A DNA stretch of 64,000 bases from Lutispora saccharofermentans (GTDB lineage Bacteria > Bacillota > Clostridia > Lutisporales > Lutisporaceae), in contig NZ_JAJEKE010000010.1 in NCBI RefSeq assembly GCF_024363565.1, positions 1-64,000 on the forward strand, written 5' to 3'. The notes under the pieces are model-generated. The model ran no database searches. It was not told the DNA's origin and saw only the letters and a list, made by a program, of their open reading frames with translations. Positions 1 to 10,000 of the stretch are shown here, in pieces (within the stretch, counting starts at the first letter, position 1; every line of letters begins with the position of its first letter). Position numbers and translations under genes: made by a program.

Positions 1-1231
1 TTTTATAATAATATATCCTTGTTTAATCAATTCTTGTATTGGCATGGGTAATTCATACTGAAGGCCTAATCCAGTTGAGCCTCCCCAAGGTGCTACCGTT
101 GATTGAGTCACTCCAGGGATTGGTTTTACAACTTGTAGCTCAGTATAAATTGATGGACTTGTATTAGGTGGTAACGACAAGCTATCAGGTAATGCTCCAG
201 GTGCAGTAACGTAGTTGCTTTTTGGACCAATATTCCCATATCTACCCAGAGATTGTCCTGGCTGTAAATCAACTTTGATTTCTGTTCCTGGGACTGCACC
301 ATTATTAGGCGGGTAATTCATACTGCCATCTGCCTTATACCACGAGTTCCCCGCGCCCTTATTAGCACCTCTAGTAAAATACAAATCTAAACCCAATCCT
401 ATAAGATTTATCCCTGCTTGTATATATACTTCTTTAGCTTTTTCATTATTTCTAGAATGTTCTTCATAAGTCTTTAGCGCTATAATTTGTTGTTCTAGTG
501 TTAATCTATTAAAGCCTTCTGGAAAGATGTCAGCATGGTCATCTGCATTGTTAAGTATTAGGTAATAGGATACATCATTTAGTAGTTTCAGTTCTTCTTG
601 TGTTAGTATAATAGAGGTCTCTGGGAATATGTCATCGGGTTCTAAACTGCTGCTTATTGTTACTTTATCTTGAGGACAATCACTATACTTGGTATTATTA
701 CCTGTATTTCCACCAACAACTTTGCTTGTTGTCTTATCTACAGCACTTGGCTTATTAGCAGGGGCAGTTGCTCCGCCTGGGCCTAAGTCTTTATGGCTTA
801 ATCCCAATGGGTCTACATACTTCAATGGATTATTTACTACGTATGGGTATGGGTTTAGTGTTTGTGGTGCTGTTATATCTCCCGGTCATGGGTCTTCAGA
901 GATAAATCTGCCTATCTCTGGCATGTAGTATCTTGCCTGAGCATAGTATAGTCCTGCTGATACATCGTATTGGTAGCCTGTGTATCCAAAGGTGTTGTCC
1001 GGTCCCGGCCAGTTTTGGTCAAATTTCCTTTCCGGAAGGGGCCTTCCGAATTCGTCATAGTTATAGTGGGCTGAGGTTTTTCCGTTTTCTCCTATTACTT
1101 TTATTATACTGCCTAATTCGTCTTCCAGGTAGTATATCCTTTCTGACTCTTCCGATAGGTTTGTGCCTGTTCCGTCAGGTATCCAGCCGTTGTCATGGTC
1201 GGTAAGTTCCCACATGTACATGCTTATTTTG
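1..1231 (-). pseudogene. Orphan Rhs C-terminal cassette 1 with TNT-type NADase tip (partial)
   Basis: Reading the minus strand, this frame starts inside an Rhs core (YDEFGRP, GYTGYQYD, ARYYMPEIGRF) nearly identical to the core of the full-length Rhs gene at 4043-10231, crosses an in-frame TGA at 888-886 where the intact gene has TGG, and continues open to base 1. After the DPLGL motif comes a constant linker ending in KYSDCP, then a variable tip. The end of the tip (about 340-1) has GRYG, APWGGSTGLGLQYEL and a closing LIKQGY segment, the pattern of the TNT (tuberculosis necrotizing toxin) NAD glycohydrolase family; the R of GRYG and the Q of LQY match key TNT positions. There is no start codon, ribosome binding site or full core, so it looks like a silent displaced tip. 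Core homology breaks at about 1231, at a mobile-element end. An immunity gene, if present, is beyond the left edge. Confidence 0.8.
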
Positions 1232-1717
1232 TAGAAGCAAAAATAACAGTCCCTAATGCTTATACACAAACTTTTTCAATGAATACTTTTTCCACTCCAA
1301 TGTCTTTCAATAAAACCTACTGTCTTGCAGTATTTTGTTCCCTGCTGGAAACCCTGATATAACCTACTTTCATATGCTTGCCCCCCTTTATAACTAGTTT
1401 GTTGAGAGTTCAGGATCTCACTTCTGAAACAATTCCAAAGTGTCCCATATGCTGTACTTTTCGCATAAGACACAACTAGGTCAATAAGCTGTACATTAGA
1501 GCGGTTTTTGCCCTTTGGATACATTCTTTCGCTGCATGTTTCAAAAGCTTACTTATATTCACTTCAGAGCACTTTTCAATGGAGTTTCATACTGTTTGGA
1601 GGCAATAAAAGACAGTCATCTGACTTTGTCAAATGACTGCTCTCTTGTTTTTGCAGGGTATTTGCTCCTAATACAAAACCACTACCTTATCTTTAAGAAT
1701 TTTTGTTTCTATAAAAT
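1226..1717. mobile_element. Unclassified ~0.5 kb IS/MITE-like element
   Basis: Two imperfect inverted repeats of 19 bases (1226-1244, ATTTTGTAGAAGCAAAAAT, and the complement of 1699-1717, ATTTTATAGAAACAAAAAT) enclose about 490 bp. The left repeat begins exactly where homology to the Rhs core stops, which suggests that the element, or a deletion started by it, truncated cassette 1. Two short open frames inside (1276-1524 minus, 1515-1727 plus) match no transposase I recognise, so this is either a non-autonomous element or an IS remnant. A small hairpin CAGTCAT/ATGACTG sits inside. Bases 1718-1959 hold nothing I recognise. Confidence 0.4.
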
Positions 1718-1959
1718 AGTAATATAGTGATTCCGTAGACTAATATACAATTCTACGTTTTTTAATGTTTCAAATAGCCGAGCATCATGTGCAAGGCGCT
1801 ACCTTAGTGGAAGCCCAAGAAGATACTTTCGGAAAAAAGAGAAGCTTCTCAAAGTACATTAATACGGTTGAGAAGCTTGTTACTTTATTGAATTATCTGG
1901 TTTTCAATTTGTAGATATATCCAGTGCCCGGCACTTAGCGATTTCAAGTTTTGAATAAG

Positions 1960-2475
1960 TTATTTATGCCTTTCAAATTCGTTTAAATGAATTATATAAC
2001 AAACGTTGAATAAGATTTTCTTTTCATTAAGTAGCTTTATAAACTCTTCATAAGAAAGAACTCCACAAACTATCTCATGTTCACCGCCTTGGTATCTTGC
2101 CAGCATCATTAATGTATTTACCGGTGACTGCTTTAGCATGTACTTAACTATCTTACAGAAATCATTAAAGTGCTGCTCCTTAACTATCAAAGGTGTTAAA
2201 TTGTATTTTACGTCTTCATCAGTGACCCAGTATGGCATTAATATGTTTTTTTCATCTATCTCAAAATCAGAGTCACAAATTGTGTAAGCATCGAAAAGCT
2301 CATCCCTTTGTACTCCCAAAGAATACCACAAGCCTTTTGTCTGTGTCATGAAGTTCCAAATATCTTTGTAACGTAATTCTTCTTGTATTTCGTTCTTTAT
2401 TTGAATAGATGGTTGAAACGGCAATTCTACAGGTTTCTCTTGTTGTTGTACTAGTATATTCAAATCATAGGACAT
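1960..2475 (-). CDS. Candidate immunity protein for orphan Rhs tip 2
   Basis: This 171-residue acidic protein has no signal peptide, so it should stay in the cytoplasm. I do not recognise a family. It starts 17 bases after the stop codon of orphan Rhs cassette 2, the usual place for the gene that neutralises an Rhs or CDI toxin tip. I chose the ATG at 2475 because AGGAGG lies about 7 bases upstream; the ATG at 2481 is too close to that site. The central part (residues ~55-100) is rich in Asp, Glu and aromatic residues, as is common in immunity proteins that mask basic nuclease surfaces, but this is inference. The gene is intact although the toxin reading frame in front has an upstream nonsense codon, which fits a need to keep immunity. 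Confidence 0.55.
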   Translation of the reverse strand: MSYDLNILVQQQEKPVELPFQPSIQIKNEIQEELRYKDIWNFMTQTKGLWYSLGVQRDELFDAYTICDSDFEIDEKNILMPYWVTDEDVKYNLTPLIVKEQHFNDFCKIVKYMLKQSPVNTLMMLARYQGGEHEIVCGVLSYEEFIKLLNEKKILFNVCYIIHLNEFERHK

Positions 2476-2492
2476 CTTCATTCCTCCTATTC

Positions 2493-3408
2493 TTATGGCA
2501 AGAAACTATCAAAAGATAAGTCAGTTTCAAATTGAACACCATTCTTTCGAGATTTGATGACGATATTACCAAGGTCATCTAATCCAATGTCTGGGTTATC
2601 CCCAACTTTTTTCATAAGGGCTTTATAAGGTGAATCTTTGCTTGTCAACTGCTTAAGTATATCACCTTTAACTTCATGGAATCTACCTTTTCCTAAACCA
2701 TATGTCCTCTCGTACCATTTTGCATCCGGGAACTTAATTTTTCCGCCTGCAAATAGTTGTAAGTCAATCTTGAAAGCGTCATCAGTCTTAACCGTTCGCT
2801 CTACTACTTCATCAGCATTCTTCAATGTAGTCTTTGCTAAGTCGATACCTTCATCAACAAGGCCTAAGCCTTCTCTTGCTGCTTTGCCACTGACTATAGG
2901 TACAAACACACATATAAATGTTATTCCTCTGTCTATCCATGTTAGCTTTTCTCCCGAGATTATGTCATATCCAGTCAGTACTTCTTGTACATCCTTTACA
3001 TCCCCTACTATAGGAAGCAGCCCTACTCCTGCAGATGCTATTTGTCTTGCTATGTTAACAGGTATATTCAGACTATTGGCATTACCTGCATAGTAGATAT
3101 TTCTCCTTCCGTTACCAGTCCCCTGAGGGCAATCACTATACTTAGTGTTATTACCTGTATTTTCCCCGACAACTTTGCTTGTTGTCTTATCTACCGCACT
3201 TGGCTTATTAGCAGGGGCAGTTGCTCCGCCTGGACCTAAATCCTTATGATTTAATCCCAATGGATCTACATACTTCAATGGATTATTTACTACGTATGGG
3301 TATGGGTTTAGTGTTTGTGGTGCTGTTATATCTCCCGGTCATGGGTCTTCAGAGATAAATCTGCCTATTTCAGGCATGTAATATCTCGCCCGGGCATAGT
3401 ATATTGAC
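2493..3408 (-). pseudogene. Orphan Rhs C-terminal cassette 2 (PT-TG pretoxin plus possible Ntox33 tip)
   Basis: The minus-strand frame enters at about 3408 inside the end of the Rhs core, meets an in-frame TGA at 3341-3339 (TGG in the full Rhs gene), then runs through NPYPYVVNNPLKYVDPLGL and the same constant linker ending KYSDCP as cassette 1. The variable tip has a hydrophobic segment with VPIVGDVKDV and ISGEKLT, typical of the PT-TG pretoxin domain, then a 90-residue end with FHEVKGDILKQL, DNPDIGLDDLGNIVIK and FETDLSFDSF. That ending resembles polymorphic toxin type 33 (predicted RNase), a tentative match from memory. Only about 65 bases of core remain upstream, and there is no promoter or real start, so expression would need recombination into the full Rhs gene. 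A candidate immunity gene follows directly. Confidence 0.75.
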
Positions 3409-3496
3409 GCCGCTCGGCTGTAATTGAGATGATGTATGCTATATTTTCAGGTTTCTATCTCTGACGACCCCAGTCTGTAATTGACATCATGTATGC
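3403..3496. repeat. Direct repeats at the edge of cassette 2, possible IS end
   Basis: Two copies of a 22-base sequence, CTGTAATTGAGATGATGTATGC (3418-3439) and its variant with GACATC (3475-3496), lie 57 bases apart. Each is preceded by GACG about 12-15 bases upstream. They begin right where Rhs core homology stops (about 3408). Closely spaced terminal direct repeats are typical of IS21-family ends, so this may be the scar of such an IS, but no transposase is present. The rest of 3497-3720 holds no gene that I can recognise. Confidence 0.35.
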
Positions 3497-3714
3497 GAAA
3501 CCCTTGTCATTCTAATAGTTTCTTCATTTTCTTCATCCCCATTGTTATTATCTCCCATATGTATTTTTTGAATCACCCCCCAATTTTCTGATTTATGTCC
3601 CAGTTTTATGCATCAATCTAAAGCTAATTGTCCACTTTATTTTTTAGCCCTCATTTGTAATGACTTCTTGACGTCCTTATATATAAAATTGTACGCCGAT
3701 TTGAAGTTATAGGC

Positions 3715-3752
3715 AAGAAGAAAGGTCACATCAGCCGAAACTGTGTGACCCT
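3715..3752 (-). terminator. Probable terminator of the Rhs-immunity operon
   Basis: On the minus strand GGTCACA (3749-3743) pairs with TGTGACC (3730-3724) around a loop containing TTTCGGC and is followed by TTTCTTCTT. It lies about 50 bases beyond the stop of the small immunity gene, so it probably ends the SLH-Rhs-immunity transcript and shields the orphan cassettes from read-through. Confidence 0.55.
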
Positions 3753-3799
3753 TGAATTAAAGCTTTTTAATGTTGTGACCTTTACTACACCCGAGGTTA

Positions 3800-4027
3800 T
3801 TAAAATTGTTCATGAATAAAACTCCAAATCTCTAAAATGGTCTTGCCTTCAATCCTTCCCTTTTCAAATAATTCTGCAGTTGTTTTAAATCCTTGCGTAT
3901 AACTATCTCTAACTCTGGTTAAGTATCGACCATCTTTATTTTGACTTATCCAATATTTTTCGTTATTATACTTAAAGGAAAATTCCTCCCCCCAAGTAAC
4001 TCTTTCGATTAACTCTTCGTATGTCAA
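3800..4027 (-). CDS. Candidate immunity protein of the full-length Rhs toxin
   Basis: A 75-residue protein beginning at TTG (4027) with a strong AGGAGGTG site 8-9 bases upstream. It follows the Rhs stop codon by 15 bases. The sequence is polar with many aromatic and acidic residues (WGEEFSFKYNNEKYW, IWSFIHEQF) and no signal peptide. I do not recognise a family; the short form with a KYWISQNKDGRYL stretch resembles small cytoplasmic immunity proteins only in general appearance. The role is inferred from position: last gene of the operon, directly after the variable tip, as is standard for Rhs toxins. It is unrelated by eye to the candidate immunity protein at 1960-2475, which fits different tips. 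Confidence 0.6.
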   Translation of the reverse strand: MTYEELIERVTWGEEFSFKYNNEKYWISQNKDGRYLTRVRDSYTQGFKTTAELFEKGRIEGKTILEIWSFIHEQF

Positions 4028-4042
4028 AACAACACCTCCTGT

Positions 4043-7000
4043 TTACCTACCTATAGGTTTTCCATCTGGACCATATTTCCAAAAATGCTCATGTGGCCAT
4101 TCTGGATGCATTTTTGGATTTCCATGGTTTGTCATATCAATGTCTCTGATAGCCTTTCCGTCTGAACCAAACCATCTACGTGTCTGAACATTTCCCGCAT
4201 CATCAAGAATATCAATACTTGTATTTGGAGTACCCTTATATCCTGGATTTTTTATTGTAGTACTGTGGTTTGATGATGGTGTAATATCAATCTCATTGCC
4301 TAGATTGTTTTTTATAGTGCTACTCGTTCCCTTAAATGAACTGCCTTCTGTTGCAACAGCTACATTCAAACTGTCATTTAATAACTTAACTAGTTTATTT
4401 TTAGTGTCTTCATTTCCATTTAACTCATATAATGGTCTTAGAGTATTATACATAGTTCTATTAAATTGTGCTTCAACAAGGTCCGACATTTCATAAGCTA
4501 TTTTATATTTTCTTTGTAGTTTCAAAATTTCTATTTCTACAATTTTATTGATTTCACCTAGAGATAAATTATTTTTATTGCCTATTTGCTGTTGTATATT
4601 GTACTGTAACTCTAGTTCCCATGTCTTCCACGGATTTGCTTTATCCAAATCCTTTGGGTCTACCTTCTTTGGTGGACAATCACTATACTTGCTATTATTT
4701 CCCGTATTCTCTTCAATAACTTCCCTTGTTGCCTTATCTACCGCACTTGGCTTATTAGCAGGAGTACTGCTTTCGCCTGGGCTTAAATCCTTATGATTTA
4801 ACCCCAATGGATCTACATACTTAAGCGGGTTATTGACTACATACGGGTATGGATTCAGTGTTTGTGGTGCTGTTATATCTCCCGGCCATGGGTCTTCGGA
4901 GATAAACCTGCCTATCTCTGGCATGTAGTATCTCGCCTGAGCATAGTATAGTCCTGCTGATACATCATATTGATAGCCTGTGTATCCAAAGGTGTTGTCC
5001 GGTCCGGGCCAGTTTTGGTCAAATTTTCTTTCGGCCAGTGGTCTTCCGAATTCGTCATAGTTATAGTGGGCTGAGGTTTTTCCGTTTTCTCCTATCACTT
5101 TTATTATACTGCCTAATTCGTCTTCCAGGTAGTATATCCTTTCTGATTCTTCCGACAGGTTTGTCCCTGTTCCGTCGGGTATCCAGCCGTTGTCATGGTC
5201 GGTAAGTTCCCACATGTCCATGCTTATCTTGTCCAGTCCGTTGGTGTATCTTTGAACCTGGTAGTGGTCTCCGTATATCATCAGTATGTCATTTACAGGA
5301 GAGGTTATGTCTATTGCATAGTTTATTACCATTTGATCTCTCTTGTGTTGGTGACCCCAGCCCGGTTTCGGATTGCCTCCATTGCCGTTATTGCCGTTTT
5401 CATGGCCATAGGCATTTCCGGGGTTGTCCTTGTCATGGCCGTATGCATTACCGTTTCCATTTCCGTTGCCATTACCGTTGCCGTTGTTGCCTTTTTTCAG
5501 GTCTATGGTTGTTTTTATCCTGTTTCCAAATCCGTCATAGGTGTAATTCGTCGTTTCTTTGTGTTTGTTTGTCACTTCTGTCAGCATGTTGGCCGCGTTG
5601 AATTCATATTTGTTAAATATCTTTTTGCCGCTGGATATTTGTGTCAGGTTTCCTCTGTTGTCATATTTGTATTCTTTGTCGTCGTCTTCTTCATCTTCTT
5701 TGTCTTCTGTATCGTTATCTTTATTTGTTAGGTCAACAGGATCTGGAGTTAGTTTCTCATCCTTGATGATGCTTTTTATATCATTTTTCTTTACCAGTTT
5801 GTTCATTATGTCGTATTGGTAGTTTGTTGCTTCCTTTATTTCTCCGTTTTCCCATTCTTCCAGCCTTATTCTGTTGCCCAGGGTGTCATAGAAGTATTTT
5901 CTTGTTTCTTTATTGTTTTTCATGACTTCCGTGAGCCGGTTTAGTGAGTCATATTTGTATGTTATGTTTTCCTTGTCTTCATCTTCCAGCGCTTCTTCAT
6001 CCAGGTCGGATTTGTCCTTGTATATATTTGTCTTGTTTCCTGAGGCATCATATGAATATTTATATTTGTCTATTATTTTGCCTGAGGGGTCTTCGTGGGC
6101 CAGTTCTTTTATCCTGGATAGGGCATCGTAGGCATATTGTGTATTTGAGCCGCTTGGGAGTGTGCGTTCTATGAGGTTCCCCAGCTCATCGTAATTGTAC
6201 TCGGTTATCCTGTCATAGGCGTCCGTTACGGTTTTTAGTCTTCCTGCTTTGTCGTAGCTGTAGGATACCTCACTGCCGTCCGGGTATATGATATATTCTT
6301 TTTGTCCTCCGGGTGTCCAGCCATATTCGGTGATTTTGTTTTCAAAGTCGGTTACCTTCAGTATCCGGCCCAGAGGGTCCAGGTCCATAGTAGTTGTGCC
6401 CATCCAGTCCTTCATTTCTATAAGCTGTCCTATGGCATTATAGTCAAATTTGACTTCTTTTCCGTCATCGTAGGTTATTTGTGTCAGCAGATTTGCGGCA
6501 TCGTATTCGTAGCTTGTGGTGCAGTTATCTCTGTCTTTCACGGATATGAGGTTTCCGTTTGCGTCATATTCGTATATCGTCACTTTTCCTGCAGCATCTT
6601 TTACTTTTGTGAGCAGTCCTCTTTTGTCATATTCATAGGTTGTTATTTGATGTTCCATATTCAGATTTGCTTGCAGGTCAAAGCTTTCAGGTGTTCCCTG
6701 GCCATATACTGCATCAGTCACTGTTTTATCTTTGCTTTCGATTGTCGATTGAGGGTTTATTGAAAGCGCATCGGTAGAATTAACAGAGCTTTCGGCTTTT
6801 CCATATACTGCATCTGCAACGGTTTTTGCCTGCTTGTTTTCTCCGTATACCGCATCGGTTACCGTTTGTATGCTCATAGCTGTAAAGGAGCTTATGGTAC
6901 TTCTTTCTATGTTTCTGTATTTATGGACTTCTATGAGGTTTCCCATATTGTCATATACATACTTTGTATTATTGCCTTCTGCGTCCGTTACTTTTGTCAG

Positions 7001-10000
7001 CCTGTCTGCCGCATCGTATTCATATTTTGTCGTATTGCCCTTTTCATCCGCTACTGAGGCTGCTTGTCCCGTCTTTGTATATTGGAAGCTTCGGGTATTT
7101 CCATGGGCATCTTCTATAGCCTTTATTCGGTTTATCTTGTCATAGGCGTATTTTGTTTCATTGCCCAGTGCGTCTGTTATTTTGGTTATATTTCCGTTAT
7201 CATCATATTCCCATTGGGTTTGGGCACCTTCCGGGTCTATAGCTTTTATGAGCTGTCCCATGGAGTCATATTCATATTGAGTTACTTCTCCGTCCGGGTC
7301 TGTTGCTGCTTCCAGAAGCCCCAATTGGTTATATGTGTAGGAGCTTGTATTTCCCAGTGCATCTTTGATTTCATTTATCCTGCCTGCCTCGTCATACCGG
7401 TATTCTGTGGCATGGCTCAGCCCGTTGGTTACTTTTATTATTCTTCCTGCAGCATCATATTCATAGGTTGTTTCAACGTTCTTGGCATCTGTGGTTTTTA
7501 CCAGCCTGTTTAATTCGTCGTATTCATAGGCTGTTATGTTGTTTGCCGGGTCTTTGGCTTTTATTATATTTCCATTGGCGTCATATTCCAGGGCTGCCAG
7601 ATAGGTTTCGGGGTCCTTTACCGATATTACTCTGCCCTGCGAATCGTATCCATATTCAATGGTACCGCCGTTCTTATCGGTTATCTTCTTGAGGTTGCCC
7701 AGTTCATCATATTCATAGCTTATCTTATTGCCGAGCCGGTCTGTGATTTCAATCAGCTGGTCTCCTTTATTGTATTTGTATTCTACAGTTTCGCCATTCG
7801 AGTCTGTGATTTCTTCCAGCTTGCCGTTTACATTGTATTTATAGGATGCGCTGTTTCCTTCCGCATCCGTGACCTTTTTATATTCTCCTGTGTCCGTATA
7901 TTCATAGCTTGTTTTATTGCCGTTGGGGTCGGTCACAGCTTTTATCCTGTTTTGGGAGTCATATTGGTATTTGGTTCTGCCTCCCAGAGGGTCTTCGATT
8001 TCCAATATATTGCCCTTGTTGTCGTAGGTTATTTCCGTTATGCTGTTATCCGGCTTTGTGATCTTCACAGGCAGTCCTTTTGAGTTATATTCAAAGCTTG
8101 TAGTTCTTCCGGTAGGGTCTGTGCTTGTCAGCATATTGCCCTGGCTATCATAGGTAAAGCCGTAGGTGCTGTCGTCAGGTTGCTTTATGGATGTAATCCT
8201 GTTGTTTTCGTCATAGGTGTATTCGGTGATTTGATTCAGCGTGTCTTTCATATATGTTATGTTTCCGTTGTCGTCATAGCCGTAATAGTAGGTATTGCCT
8301 TTTTTGTCGGTAAATGAGGTTCTTTGGTCTTGGTCATTGAAGGTGAATTTTTCTGTTCCGTCTTCATATACCACTTCGGTTATTCTATACTTTTCGTCAT
8401 ATTTATATATTGTTTTGCTGCCGTTTCTTTCTGTCAGAGCAGTTGTCCTATTTGCATCGTCATATTCAAAATACATTGTATTTCCGTCTGCCAGGGTCTG
8501 CTCTACCACTCTGCCATAGCTATCGTATATATTTGTTATATTGCCGTCTTTTCTCGGGCTTATTATATCTGTCATCCTATTTTCGGAATCATATTTGTAT
8601 TCTATTATGTTTCCTTCAACATCTCTGAAGGTTGTAAGGTCTCTTCCCGTATAGTCGTATTCCACATATCTGCCTGTATGGTCGGATATCTTTCTTATGT
8701 ATCCGTCGCTGTAGTATTGAATCAGCAGATATCCGCTATCCGTTCTTATTTCTCTTAACATCAGGTCTTCATAGATATATTTTACCGAGTTTCCATTGCA
8801 GTCTATGGCTTCTGTCTGTTGGCCTCTCTCATTGAATTTGTATTTCGATTTGTCACGGAGCGTAAGTGTATAGGTATCGTCGGCGTTTTTCTCCAGTTCA
8901 CCGTATTTCCCCGGTTCAGGAGAGTATTTACCATTGCCCGATGTTGTGAATATTTCCCTATGTCCGTCTTCAAATATCATTTCTACGGTTCCGTCATTCA
9001 TGTCCTGCAGTCTCGCCTCAAAATTATGGTGCCAGTTGGCCCCCATATCGCCGTCATACTGGTCCCTGGAGTTGTAGAATCGCCTGAAGGATAAGGGGAA
9101 GCTTCCCGCTACTTCTATATCACTATGGGTATAGATATAGTTGCCTGTGGCGATATTGACGGGGTCTCCGATAAAATCCCCTGTTGTCAGATCCATCAAG
9201 CCGCAATGACTGGCTGAGTCATCGCCTTCTTTTCTTTCAGATGGAGGAGGGGCACCGCCCTTTTTAGGCTCCAATACCAATAGGTTATTCCCAACATATG
9301 CTATATAAGGATACACAAGCTCATTTGCCTCGATTATCTCTGTAAACTTATCATAATCATCATAGTAATGTTTTGCCATATCCGGGAGCCTGTCATGGGG
9401 TCTTATAACATGTCTCAATACCTCTATAGGCCCTAAATCCACTGTTTCTTCATCTTCTTTAAATTCGGGCTCTCCATTTTCGTCCAATATAGGTTCTCCA
9501 AGCTCATCTATCACAGGTATTTGATTTATATTTGTCTTTGTAGCTGAAATATTGACTATTGCGTAATCAGGCAGCCCCGTGTAGAAGTACCATTCATCTT
9601 CGTCTATCTCTATTTGTATTTCGCTATCTTCACTTGTTTCGACAGATTCTATAGCTCCTTCAGAATCTCTTTCTATTCTGACGGCTCCTTTAAAAATATT
9701 GTTTATAAATACCTCTATGTTTGATGTGTTCTCTTCTATGGCTCCGTGAACCTTAAATAAATTGTCTTCAAGGTTAGGGTCGATTTCCATGTCTTTTGCT
9801 GCAGTTGTTCCGACACCAAATGATGTTTTTAAAGGAAAATCTTTAAATTCATCATTTGGTATGAACATGATAACGTATCTGCCGACAGGGACAACTTCTC
9901 CGTCATTTCCCCTGCCATCCCAAGTCCAATAATTGGGGGTATATCCGCCATGGGAGCGGCAGCTGCTTTCATATACCAGGTTTTCATCATTGCTGTCCAC

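Noticed and set aside
886..888. TGA read as tryptophan (alternative code) in the Rhs orphans
   Set aside because: All intact genes here use TGG for Trp and end normally at TGA; the orphans are better explained by inactivation.
886..1269. A separate 127-residue minus-strand gene
   Set aside because: It is the Rhs core of cassette 1 cut by a nonsense codon plus codons read from the adjoining element; not an independent gene.
5195..8758. Many long plus-strand open frames opposite the Rhs gene
   Set aside because: They are shadows of the repetitive YD-repeat coding sequence; no ribosome binding sites or protein families.
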